Notes: generated by a model not told the origin, from the sequence alone. A DNA stretch of 33,100 nucleotides from Saprospiraceae bacterium (GCA_020437105.1 JAGQWR010000098.1:261-33360); one strand, 5' to 3'. Positions 16,920 to 24,311 are shown, counted from the first letter of the stretch. A program made the numbers and translations.

Positions 16920-17018
16920 GGTCCCGTAGCTCAGTGGATACCTGCCTGCCCGCTCGGTCGCAACCATGCAGGCGGGCCTGCCTGCCCGCTTGGTCGCGGC
17001 CAAGCAGGCAGGGAGCAC
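16920..17018 (+). pseudogene. Duplicated 5' fragment of tRNA-Arg, split by a palindromic insertion
   Basis: Bases 16920-16940 equal nucleotides 1-21 of the intact tRNA-Arg(TCT) at 17280. Bases 17013-17018 (GAGCAC) equal nucleotides 22-27. Exactly 72 bases, two 36-base palindromes, lie between them. There is no anticodon arm, T arm or 3' acceptor strand, so it is a fragment and not a tRNA. It marks the upstream edge of the GIY-YIG unit. Confidence 0.88.
16941..17012. repeat. Two tandem 36-base palindromic (REP-like) units
   Basis: The units 16941-16976 and 16977-17012 each begin CCTGCCTGCCCGCT and end in a GCAGGC-type inverted copy. In the second the arms are CCTGCCTG/CAGGCAGG with inner CTTGG/CCAAG. 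They are much richer in GC than their surroundings and interrupt the tRNA fragment precisely between its nucleotides 21 and 22. Confidence 0.85.
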
Positions 17019-17047
17019 ACAATTGTGGAAAATGGAAATGGAGAAGG

Positions 17048-17317
17048 ATGTATTTTGTGTATGTATTGAAAAGTGAATTACATTTTCGGTTTTATGTTGG
17101 GCTTTGCTCCGATATAGACAGAAGATTGAAGGAGCATAATAATGGAAAAACCAAGTCAACCAAATTTTGGAAACCTTGGTCTGTGTTTTTGATAGAAGAA
17201 TATCCAAACAGAACAGAAGCCAGACAGCGAGAAAAATATCTCAAATCTGGTTATGGAAAGAAATGGATTAAGGAGAAATGGTCCCGTAGCTCAGTGGATA
17301 GAGCACCTGACTTCTAA
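17048..17317 (+). CDS. GIY-YIG family endonuclease-like protein whose 3' end overlaps tRNA-Arg
   Basis: 89 aa from ATG 17048, preceded by a GGAGAAGG-like ribosome binding site. It is a stand-alone GIY-YIG (UvrC/Slx1-type) domain: YFVYVLK matches the GIY strand, FYVGLCSDIDRRLKEHN gives the YVG (YIG) element with the conserved Arg, and NRTEARQREKYLKSGYGKKW gives the Glu-containing helix. Family proteins are single-strand or structure-specific nucleases. The last 12 codons and the stop lie inside the tRNA-Arg gene; the stop TAA is formed by the tRNA anticodon loop. The normal domain ends about at KKWIKEKW. With the duplicated tRNA fragment upstream it looks like a mobile unit associated with this tRNA, though I cannot prove mobility. 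Confidence 0.8.
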   Translation: MYFVYVLKSELHFRFYVGLCSDIDRRLKEHNNGKTKSTKFWKPWSVFLIEEYPNRTEARQREKYLKSGYGKKWIKEKWSRSSVDRAPDF

Positions 17318-17352
17318 TCTGGCGGTCGCAGGTTCGAATCCTGCCGGGATCA
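17280..17352 (+). tRNA. tRNA-Arg (anticodon TCT)
   Basis: A 73-nt cloverleaf can be folded by eye: acceptor GGTCCCG/CGGGATC with discriminator A, D arm GCTC..GAGC, anticodon loop CTTCTAA (anticodon TCT), and T arm GCAGG-TTCGAAT-CCTGC. CCA is not encoded. The anticodon stem CCTGA/TCTGG has a central T-T mismatch, which is unusual for an active tRNA. The gene is intact otherwise, is preceded by the overlapping GIY-YIG ORF and is followed by a terminator. Its 3' end is a typical integration target for genomic islands. Confidence 0.92.
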
Positions 17353-17364
17353 CTTGAGAAAACG

Positions 17365-17399
17365 AAGACCCTTGCCTTGTAAAGGCTTGGGTCTTTTTT
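17365..17399 (+). terminator. Terminator downstream of tRNA-Arg
   Basis: The stem AAGACCC (17365-17371) pairs with GGGTCTT (17389-17395). An inner GCCTT/AAGGC pairing extends it, and a T run follows. It lies 12 bases past the tRNA 3' end. Confidence 0.8.
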
Positions 17400-17412
17400 C
17401 GTTTCGAAAAAT

Positions 17413-17755
17413 GCCAAGCTCTGCTTGAGCATTTGGCGGGACGGAAAAAGGGCCGAAGGCATGAAATGCCAGAGTCGTAGTTTTTGGACTACGGAGCCCA
17501 ATAGGATCAGTGCTAGCTAATCCTTACCTCTTGCCAAGCTCTGCTTGAATGAAAGGGCATGGAAAAAGGGCCAAAGGCGCGCAGCGCCAGGGTCGGAGTT
17601 TTTGGACCACGGAGGCCAAAGGATCAGTGCTAGCTAATCCTATCACCAACAGCTCTGCTTGAATGAAAGGGCATAGAAAAAGGGCCAAAGGCGCGCAGCG
17701 CCAGGGGCGCAGTTTTTGGACCACGGAGCCCAATAGGATCAGCGTAGCTAATCCT
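17413..17755. repeat. Three-copy tandem repeat array (~115-120 bases each) beside tRNA-Arg
   Basis: Copies start near 17413, 17533 and 17647. Each runs GCTCTGCTTGA, AAAAAGGGCC, AAGGC..GCC, AGTTTTTGGAC, ACGGAG, AGGATCAG, GCTAATCCT in the same order. Internal dyads can form hairpins, for example GTAG-TTTTTGGA-CTAC in the first copy, GCGC..GCGC in the second and third, and AGGAT..ATCCT at the end of each. The spacing between marker GCTCTGCTTG copies is 120 and 114 bases. Short ORFs in the array differ only as the repeat differs and are not genes. The role is unknown. Confidence 0.85.
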
Positions 17756-17763
17756 GTTTCCTA

Positions 17764-17774
17764 TGCCGGGATCA
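17764..17774. repeat. Att-like direct repeat of the tRNA-Arg 3' end
   Basis: TGCCGGGATCA repeats exactly the last 11 bases of the tRNA gene (17342-17352). Base composition turns AT-rich directly after it. This is what a remnant attachment core at a tRNA would look like, but 11 bases is short and could arise with the repeats. Confidence 0.5.
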
Positions 17775-18317
17775 ATTGCCTAAAAGCTCACATCTGTAAT
17801 TTGTATTGGCCATCTCTGATACTTGTTTTGCAACAGTCAATCTAATATAAAACTGCGGTTAAATCTAACTCAATTCCCTGTTCAATGTCTCAGGTCTCTT
17901 TTTTAATGATCCCATAGATGTAGGTATATCGCCCATTGTTTAATTCCAGTAGCAAGGTCTGATAATTTGATTTGATTATTGTCAGCATTATTAAGTTAAG
18001 CAATTAACTTTTAAATAATAAAATTGCTTTCTATATTGAAGTGTGAATAAAAGTTATTAAAATTATTACCGGATAACTATTTCCTGAATTTTAAGGTCAC
18101 CTTTGATTCTCGAACAATGGATAATAGACTATTACAAGCACAGGCATATCGGCCAATATAAACAGAAAGGAATTTGCAAAACAATCAGGCCGATTATATG
18201 AGGCTAAACTCAGACTATTGTATGAAAATAACATCAATTTTCTAACTTAATTGCTGTCTTACCAGAAGAGGGCTTACATTGCATTTTATCCGCATAGAAT
18301 CTCTCACGACTAAATAT
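17775..18317. other. AT-rich spacer upstream of the helicase operon
   Basis: No complete gene seen. One short frame, about 18134-18250, would read NRKEFAKQSGRLYEAKLRLL and end at TAA. It could be the eroded 3' end of a lost gene but has no start or family match that I recognise. The segment 18000-18060 is very AT-rich. The promoter of the plus-strand defence operon must lie here, but no convincing TAnnTTTG/TTTG pair stands out. Confidence 0.6.
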
Positions 18318-20531
18318 ATGCTTGAAACGATTAATTTTCCACCGAGTAACGAATATAGAACCGGTTCATCTAATGAACCAATTGCGTTCTTTTTGGAGGT
18401 GCTTCCAAATAGCATCCGCTTTGATTTGTTACTAGGGTATTTCAGTTCTTCCGCAATAAATCTTCTTTCTTTAGGCTTTGCTCAGTTTTTATACAATGGA
18501 GGAACTGTCCGAATGGTAACCAACCATATTCTATCTCCAAATGATAAACGGGCTGTTTCGGATGGACTCCAAACTCAAGCTTCACATTACGAGTTTTCAA
18601 TAGCAGATTATGGGCGTATCAAAATGACCCTTGATGAGTATGGCCGTCATTTCTTTCACTGTCTTGCTTGGTTATTTGCATCTAAAAAGATCGAAATTTT
18701 AATTGTAAAACCAGCAGGCGCTAGGGGAATTGCTCACTACAAGTCGGGCGTTTTTTATGATAAGATTGGGAAAGCTGTCAAATTCAAGTCTTCGTGTAAT
18801 TTTACTGCATATGGTTTGATGGAAAACTTAGAAGAATTAGAAGTCAAGCGATCTTGGAGCTCAAAAGTAGAAGAGGCAGCTGTACAAGAGTATCAACAAT
18901 ATTTCAGTTCGATTTGGAACAAGTCGGCCTCCTTTGTAGAATATCTTTCAACTAATGATGTTGAGCATGCGATTATGAATGATTTCGGCGATCGGTCCAT
19001 CGAAGAATTGATGGTAGATGAGCAGAAATTACTCCGTAAGAAACTCCAAATACTTGGTAATTACCAAGTTCGAATGATCATTGACAGGTTAGAGCAGGAG
19101 ATGGAAAAGCGAGTTGCCTCATATGTCAAGGAGCCATTTTTCCCCTATGAAATACCAAGAGCTTATCAGGATGAAGCCTATATAAACTGGAAAGGTAAGG
19201 GTTACAAAGGCATTTTTGCTATGGCTACGGGGACAGGTAAAACATTAACCGCGCTAAATTGCATTCTTCGGGAATTTAAGAAAAAGGGAAGTTATCGTGG
19301 AATCGTTATCGTTCCGACCATTGAATTAGTAAATCAGTGGGTTGAGGAGATTGAGGGGTTTAACTTTAGAAACATTATTCGAGTCTCTTCTCAAAACAAA
19401 AATTGGCGAGAGGATATTCAAATGATCACTGTGTTGTCATCTACGGAAGAGAATTATTCATTTTTTGTAGTAACAACTTACCGCTCTTTTACCCACAAAA
19501 GGTTTCAAAAGTTATTGCATAGATTTCCCAAGGATACAATCCTAATTGCTGATGAAGCTCATAATTTAGGATCGAATAGTATCCTGCCGCTGCTTGAAGA
19601 TTTCCCTTTAGTAAAACGGATTGGGCTCAGTGCAACGCCAGAAAGGGTTTATGATGAAGAAGGCACAAAAGCTATTGATGCTTTTTTTGAGGATTATCCG
19701 CCTTATACCTTTGAATATTCAATGGCTAGGGCCCTGGAAGCAGGTTATCTGTCTAAGTATCTGTACTACCCAATTCTGGTAGAGCTCACAGCGGAAGAGC
19801 TGGAGAAATACACTGAAATCAGTGCGAGCCTTGCTAAGTTTTTTGGTTCCGATTCAGAAGAGTCCAATGCAGCAATGGAAAAGCTTTTGTTGCTTCGTAA
19901 ACAGATAATACATAAAGCAAGCAATAAACTTTCAGCTTTTGATAAATTGATCAAGTCATTGAAAGAAAAAAATAAACTCAATCACACGCTTGTATATGCG
20001 CCGGAAGGCTATTTTGATGATCTATTCATAGATTCGGAGTCTTTAGGCTCTCTTAATATAGAAGAGAATAGAATTTGCGAATTATATGCCAGCCGTATAC
20101 GACGGATTTCACCCGAGACAAAAATTTCGCTTTTTCATGCCGGCACCAAAGACAGGGCCTTTATTTTGGATCAGTTTGCTCAAGCAGACTTGAATATACT
20201 GGTGTCCATGAAGTGCCTAGACGAGGGCGTTGATGTTCCGAGGACAGAACAAGCTATTTTTTGCGCCAGTACAGGAAACCCTAGGCAATTTGTACAACGG
20301 CGAGGGCGTATTCTTCGTAAATCACCTGGAAAGCATCTCGCGACCATTTATGATATGGTGGTAGTCCCTAGTAAGAGCCACAGAGTGGGCAATTACAATA
20401 CAGAAAAGCGGCTGATTGAAAGCGAGCTGAAGAGAGTTTATGAATTTGCAGGTTTAGCGCTCAATCAAATGGAGGCCTTGGAGCGAGTGCAGCCGGTCTT
20501 AAACCTTTATGATATCGATAAACAGATATAA
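18318..20531 (+). CDS. PLD-nuclease / DEAH-box SF2 helicase fusion (SspF-like restriction component)
   Basis: 737 aa from ATG 18318; a TTG at 18279 would add 13 poorly conserved-looking residues. The N-terminal ~210 residues look like a phospholipase D-type nuclease domain with one HxK motif (H140, K142) followed by SSCNFT (N161). A superfamily 2 helicase follows: Walker A ATGTGKT (303-309), DEAH (412-415), motif III SAT (438-440), motif V LDEGVDVP (634-641) and motif VI QRRGRILR (660-667). Such PLD-helicase fusions translocate along and cut DNA in several defence systems. Here it heads an operon with a DndD/SMC-like ATPase and converges on sspBCD, which suggests the restriction half of a phosphorothioation system of SspFGH type. 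That name rests on context, not on sequence comparison. Confidence 0.82.
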   Translation: MLETINFPPSNEYRTGSSNEPIAFFLEVLPNSIRFDLLLGYFSSSAINLLSLGFAQFLYNGGTVRMVTNHILSPNDKRAVSDGLQTQASHYEFSIADYGRIKMTLDEYGRHFFHCLAWLFASKKIEILIVKPAGARGIAHYKSGVFYDKIGKAVKFKSSCNFTAYGLMENLEELEVKRSWSSKVEEAAVQEYQQYFSSIWNKSASFVEYLSTNDVEHAIMNDFGDRSIEELMVDEQKLLRKKLQILGNYQVRMIIDRLEQEMEKRVASYVKEPFFPYEIPRAYQDEAYINWKGKGYKGIFAMATGTGKTLTALNCILREFKKKGSYRGIVIVPTIELVNQWVEEIEGFNFRNIIRVSSQNKNWREDIQMITVLSSTEENYSFFVVTTYRSFTHKRFQKLLHRFPKDTILIADEAHNLGSNSILPLLEDFPLVKRIGLSATPERVYDEEGTKAIDAFFEDYPPYTFEYSMARALEAGYLSKYLYYPILVELTAEELEKYTEISASLAKFFGSDSEESNAAMEKLLLLRKQIIHKASNKLSAFDKLIKSLKEKNKLNHTLVYAPEGYFDDLFIDSESLGSLNIEENRICELYASRIRRISPETKISLFHAGTKDRAFILDQFAQADLNILVSMKCLDEGVDVPRTEQAIFCASTGNPRQFVQRRGRILRKSPGKHLATIYDMVVVPSKSHRVGNYNTEKRLIESELKRVYEFAGLALNQMEALERVQPVLNLYDIDKQI

Positions 20532-20533
20532 GA

Positions 20534-20779
20534 ATGGAAGCAAGGGAAATGTTAAAGGCAATGCTCGATAATGAGAAGTTGATGGAACAATACCATTACT
20601 CCAAGAATGATATTGCTGATATAAATTTTGAGCCTCCCCATGATAATGAATTCCTAAAATTTATGCAATCCGCTGTTCAAATAATGGATGAGTCGCAGGA
20701 GGAAACATCACGTATAATGGCCAACCGTTTAATTAGATTTTTTGAAGAAAACTATAGCTATGAAGATCCTGAAAATTGA
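20534..20779 (+). CDS. Small acidic protein in the helicase-SMC operon (unknown)
   Basis: 81 aa. ATG 20534 comes two bases after the helicase stop, and the 3' end overlaps the next gene by 20 bases, so it is embedded in a tightly coupled operon and is likely real. The sequence is helical and acidic, with MEAREMLKAMLDNEKLMEQY at the start and RLIRFFEENYSYEDPEN at the end. No Cys, membrane segment or catalytic motif is visible. It may be a small structural partner of the helicase or the SMC-like ATPase. I do not recognise the family. Confidence 0.75.
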   Translation: MEAREMLKAMLDNEKLMEQYHYSKNDIADINFEPPHDNEFLKFMQSAVQIMDESQEETSRIMANRLIRFFEENYSYEDPEN

Positions 20780-22952
20780 GTTAGAAAACTTCATGTGCTA
20801 CAGTGGCACCGGAAACGTAATTCTATTTACAGATGGCTTAAATCTTATCCTGGGAGGCAATGGATATGGAAAGACCAAGTTGTATGATGCTTTTAATTGG
20901 GTGCTATTTGATAAGATTACTGATCAGGAAGGGAGGTTGACCATTTCCACTAATGACATACAAGAAGGTCTGGTATCGAAGAGGGCATTAGCAGATGTTG
21001 AGGACAATAAAGAAGTGACAGCTTTAGTCAGGCTTGAAGTCGTTAACGAAAAAGGTAAACATATAACTTTACAGCGTAGCTATAAAGCGATGAAGCTTTC
21101 CGGGATGGAGTTTTCCGGCTCTGGGAAAAGTATTCTGACTATTAGTGAAAAAGATGAGTTTGAATACAAGCCTTTGGGATTAAACGGTTTAGATGATATC
21201 GATGGATACATCCGAGAGCAGATTATTCCGCTAGATATCCTGGAGTATCTTTGGTTCCAAGGAGAGCGTGGGATCAAAAGAGCAGTAGATACTTCGAACA
21301 CGCAAAAGCTGCAGCAAGTTATTAATAAGCTTTCCTATATTGATACATGGGAACGGTTTATAAGTGCTACTATCGATACCGACCGTCGGACAAAGGATAA
21401 ATTCGACAAAGCAGTAAGAAGATCTGATAAGAATAAGGAGAAGTCCAATAAACTTCAAAGGGATCTTAATTTCATCCAAGAAAAATTAGGTGAAATTAAA
21501 AGGGAGTTAGAGATCCATAACCAAGAGATTGAACGCACAGATGAGCAAATGGATGATTTGAGGATGAGCGAAGGTGTAAGAGAAGACCTCCGCAACTTCC
21601 GCGATGAAGAGTATAAACTAAAAAGGCAGCTAACGGAAACTGAAAAGGAGTACAACGATATATTGGATAAGGCAAATCGTGACCTCTTTGAATGTTTTTG
21701 GGTGATCCATGGCACAGAACACGTAGCAAAAAAGTTTGAAGATCTTAGAGAAACTTACATTTATAGCAAGCATGAAGATAGAAGGCGGGCTGAAAATGGG
21801 TTGCCGCCTATCCCTAAAGGCAACCCGAGTGCTGCCCACATTAACAAGATGCTAAAAGACGAGCGTTGCAATATTTGTAATCGCCCGGCCGAGAAGGGGA
21901 GTGAGGCGTACGAGCATATCAATATGTTGCTCCCAGAAAATTATCCCGAAGTAGAAGACAATTTCGATCCTTACCTTCATGAAGACGCTCTTCAAAACCT
22001 TGGTAGTTCCAAATATAGAGTTACTCATCGTTCTGATGCATTTAAAGCTGCTGCTGAGGAGATCATTCAACGGTATTTTGTCCTGAAAAACAAGTGGAAA
22101 AAACTTGAAGAAGAATCGCGATATACGGAGGAACAAAAAGCTATCCTCCTTTCACGGTATGGATTGGAATCCGTAGAAGGGGGAATGAAACAGGGTGAAC
22201 AATACATGTCATTGAGTGAGAAAAAAGCTAAGCTTAGCAAGGAAATAGGAAAACTAGAAGCCAAACAAGAAGAACTACAGGAAGAGCAAAATAAAAAAAA
22301 CAAGGACTTGGAGGATTTGCTCGGAGATGAAATGGATCCGATTTTATCCAAGCAAATGAAGTACTTCGAAAGCCTACTCTCTGCAACCAAAGAAGCTAAA
22401 GAAGCTCAATACAACAAATTAGTAGACCTCCTATCGCGGGAAACTAATCGACACTACGAAGCCATCAATAAATATTCCGGTGCATTTTTCGGGAAAGTTG
22501 TTTTCATGCAGAATAGCAAAGGAGGATATTTCCCTGAAATACAAAATGAAAATGGCGAAAATGTTACGAATGGAATGAGCACCTCTCAGCTTTTATCCAT
22601 GCAGTTTTCTATTCTGTTCGCTATACTGAGTGCTAACAAAGAATATGGTTTCAACAAGCGTTATCCATTAATTGCCGATGCACCCAATTCGGCCTTTGAT
22701 GCCAAAAAAAAGAAGCACTTGATTCGACAGATCGGCACTACTTTCGAGCAGTCCATCGTCATGATGTTTGAATATTTGGAGAATGACCCAGACCGTGCAA
22801 ATAGGTATAAAGTGGATGAGGAAGGTATCTCTGAGTTATTAAGCACCATGCATAATGAAGGAGTAGATGTCAATGTAATTATGCTAGACGTACCGGATGG
22901 CATCAATTCTCGGGACATAAATGAGCTTACTGTTCAAATCAAAAATCTCTAA
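20760..22952 (+). CDS. DndD/SMC-like AAA ATPase with coiled coil and CxxC hook (SspH-like candidate)
   Basis: 730 aa from ATG 20760. A start at 20742 would add six residues deeper into the upstream gene. The N-terminal ABC half has Walker A GGNGYGKT (32-39), and YLWFQGER (163-170) fits the Q-loop region seen in DndD. Long coiled coils span about 215-310 and 440-560, separated by a short CNIC motif (C370, C373) like a reduced zinc hook. The C-terminal half has an SMC/Rad50-type signature region (MSTSQLLSMQFSIL, 606-619) and Walker B RYPLIADAP (634-642). Proteins of this type act on DNA ends or structures in phosphorothioation and other defence systems. It overlaps the 81-aa gene and is followed by the 161-aa gene. 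Confidence 0.87.
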   Translation: MKILKIELENFMCYSGTGNVILFTDGLNLILGGNGYGKTKLYDAFNWVLFDKITDQEGRLTISTNDIQEGLVSKRALADVEDNKEVTALVRLEVVNEKGKHITLQRSYKAMKLSGMEFSGSGKSILTISEKDEFEYKPLGLNGLDDIDGYIREQIIPLDILEYLWFQGERGIKRAVDTSNTQKLQQVINKLSYIDTWERFISATIDTDRRTKDKFDKAVRRSDKNKEKSNKLQRDLNFIQEKLGEIKRELEIHNQEIERTDEQMDDLRMSEGVREDLRNFRDEEYKLKRQLTETEKEYNDILDKANRDLFECFWVIHGTEHVAKKFEDLRETYIYSKHEDRRRAENGLPPIPKGNPSAAHINKMLKDERCNICNRPAEKGSEAYEHINMLLPENYPEVEDNFDPYLHEDALQNLGSSKYRVTHRSDAFKAAAEEIIQRYFVLKNKWKKLEEESRYTEEQKAILLSRYGLESVEGGMKQGEQYMSLSEKKAKLSKEIGKLEAKQEELQEEQNKKNKDLEDLLGDEMDPILSKQMKYFESLLSATKEAKEAQYNKLVDLLSRETNRHYEAINKYSGAFFGKVVFMQNSKGGYFPEIQNENGENVTNGMSTSQLLSMQFSILFAILSANKEYGFNKRYPLIADAPNSAFDAKKKKHLIRQIGTTFEQSIVMMFEYLENDPDRANRYKVDEEGISELLSTMHNEGVDVNVIMLDVPDGINSRDINELTVQIKNL

Positions 22953-22956
22953 TGAT

Positions 22957-23442
22957 ATGGAAGAAAATATCATACGCAAATTGATGATCAAGGAGCCTAA
23001 GTTTGGCAAGAGGTATGAGTACTTATTTGAGCGCTTCTCTAGAAAGTGGGGCGGATCGGAGCAAGACCGGCGTGATCGAGTGAAGGATTTTGCCAAAAAC
23101 TACGAGCTGTATATTTATGCCTTTTTCCTAGGGCTGAGAAAGCATAAAAGTGTTGAATTAGAAGGTTCTGAAAAGAGCCGATCTAATGTTATGGCCATAC
23201 GGGATTGGAAACCTGAAGCATTAAGAGATTATTTGGTAGCCTGCACACTAGCTGAAGATGGCACCCCCTTTCGGGAATATGATTTTATGAAGGAGGGGGA
23301 GTTAGATAAAAAGTCATTTGAACTTCGAGAGATCGTAGAGTCTTATACAAATGGGGGGTTATCTATTTTAGAAGAAGAGTTTAAACAAGATAAAGCATAT
23401 TTTGATAAGCCGTTTTCTTTTACAGAATTCGTATTTGAGTGA
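22957..23442 (+). CDS. 161-aa helical protein ending the helicase-SMC operon (unknown)
   Basis: ATG 22957 lies four bases after the SMC-like stop. An in-frame ATG at 22921 would overlap that gene by 32 bases and add 12 residues; I prefer 22957. The protein is charged and mostly helical, with DRRDRVKDFAKNYELYIYAF and FLGLRKHKSVELEG in the middle and ILEEEFKQDKAYFDKPF near the end. No nuclease or nucleotide-binding motif is seen. Position suggests a partner of the ATPase (SspG-like or DndE-like in role), but this is a guess from context. It converges on the PIN gene with only 8 bases between stop codons. Confidence 0.78.
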   Translation: MEENIIRKLMIKEPKFGKRYEYLFERFSRKWGGSEQDRRDRVKDFAKNYELYIYAFFLGLRKHKSVELEGSEKSRSNVMAIRDWKPEALRDYLVACTLAEDGTPFREYDFMKEGELDKKSFELREIVESYTNGGLSILEEEFKQDKAYFDKPFSFTEFVFE

Positions 23443-23450
23443 TTGAAGAC

Positions 23451-24311
23451 CTATATTATCTTGTAAATATTTTCTTTTTTCGCCTTTTTTTGTAAAGTTC
23501 TAATTTTATTAAGAAAATTATTTTTACTCTGAGAACTTGGATCAAGCATAAAAACAGCTTCATATTTTTGAACGAAACCTTTTAGGATTGGATCATTGAC
23601 TTCCAACAAATCTCGTTTTAATTCATGTATATGGGAGAAATCATGAGATTCTAATTTTATGATTAGCTTATGGATCAAATTTTTTAGATTCCCTTTTTTT
23701 CTAAATTTTGCATTGCTGTTAACAAAACTACTAATTTCTCTAAGCTCTTTCAAGCAAGCCGCAACCTCTCGAGCATATTCAGCAAATAACGAATCAAGAA
23801 ATTTTATTAGTTCTTTATTTAAAAATTTATCGTCAAGTCTATAAATAAGTAGGATTAAGTCCGCAGTATCCTCAATTCCTCCAATTTGGTGGGTTATGAA
23901 AAAATCCTGAAATTCATTTTTAGCAGGAGAATCGTCCGTATGGAAAAACAGTTTAATTTCTTCATACTGAGAAAGGTATAATGCTAATGCACTAGAGTAA
24001 AATTCTCCATTCTCTTTTTTATAATTGGCAATTTTATGAATTCTTTCAAAAAAATCCTTTCCACAATCTTTTTCCAAAGTAGAATCTGAAACCACATAAT
24101 GGTATAGCTGGCCTAATAGTGTGTCAACTTCTTTCTTTTTGGTTTGTAAATTTTCCTTCTTAAAGATATTGCACTTGACTTCCTTGAGTACCTTTTCACA
24201 AATCGATAACTTCAGGCACTTAAATAATTTTTTTATTAAAAAATCATCTTCATCAATAGAAATTAGGTTAATAATAGAACAGGCATCAAGGACACAATTG
24301 ATTTTACTCAT
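23451..24311 (-). CDS. PIN-domain nuclease, last gene of the ssp operon (candidate effector)
   Basis: 286 aa from ATG 24311, whose ATGAGTAA overlaps the stop of the ATPase gene by 8 bases; a start four codons earlier is possible. The N-terminal half carries the acidic residues of a PIN fold: D13 in VLDACSIINL, E48 in VLKEVK, E107 in NGEFYSSALALYLS and D130/D131 in FFHTDDSPAKNEF (numbered from the longer start). This D/E/E/D order and the TDD motif are typical of VapC-like RNases and related PIN nucleases. The C-terminal ~120 residues are helical, making it longer than a toxin. No antitoxin gene adjoins it. Coupling to an ATPase suggests a regulated effector, which is inference. The base composition is markedly AT-rich. 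Confidence 0.8.
   Translation of the reverse strand: MSKINCVLDACSIINLISIDEDDFLIKKLFKCLKLSICEKVLKEVKCNIFKKENLQTKKKEVDTLLGQLYHYVVSDSTLEKDCGKDFFERIHKIANYKKENGEFYSSALALYLSQYEEIKLFFHTDDSPAKNEFQDFFITHQIGGIEDTADLILLIYRLDDKFLNKELIKFLDSLFAEYAREVAACLKELREISSFVNSNAKFRKKGNLKNLIHKLIIKLESHDFSHIHELKRDLLEVNDPILKGFVQKYEAVFMLDPSSQSKNNFLNKIRTLQKKAKKENIYKII

Noticed and set aside
16920..17018. Second tRNA-Arg gene
   Set aside because: Only nucleotides 1-27 are present and they are interrupted; anticodon, T arm and 3' acceptor strand are missing.
16934..17047. Longer N-terminus for the GIY-YIG protein
   Set aside because: The upstream codons are made of the palindromic repeats, and ATG 17048 has a ribosome binding site and begins the domain.
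17524..17733. Short ORFs of the MGSVVQKLRPW type in the repeat array (also 17268-17501)
   Set aside because: They are open frames through the tandem repeats, copy the repeat sequence within one protein, and have no start context or family match.
17413..17755. Possible CRISPR array
   Set aside because: Units are about 115-120 bases with repeats through their whole length; there are no short repeats with unique spacers and no cas genes.
18134..18250. Short frame before the helicase operon as a gene
   Set aside because: About 38 codons at most, with no start codon in context and no family that I recognise; at best a gene remnant.
22921..22956. Earlier start of the 161-aa protein
   Set aside because: It would overlap the SMC-like gene by 32 bases, and the added residues are encoded by that gene's 3' end; ATG 22957 is cleanly placed after its stop.
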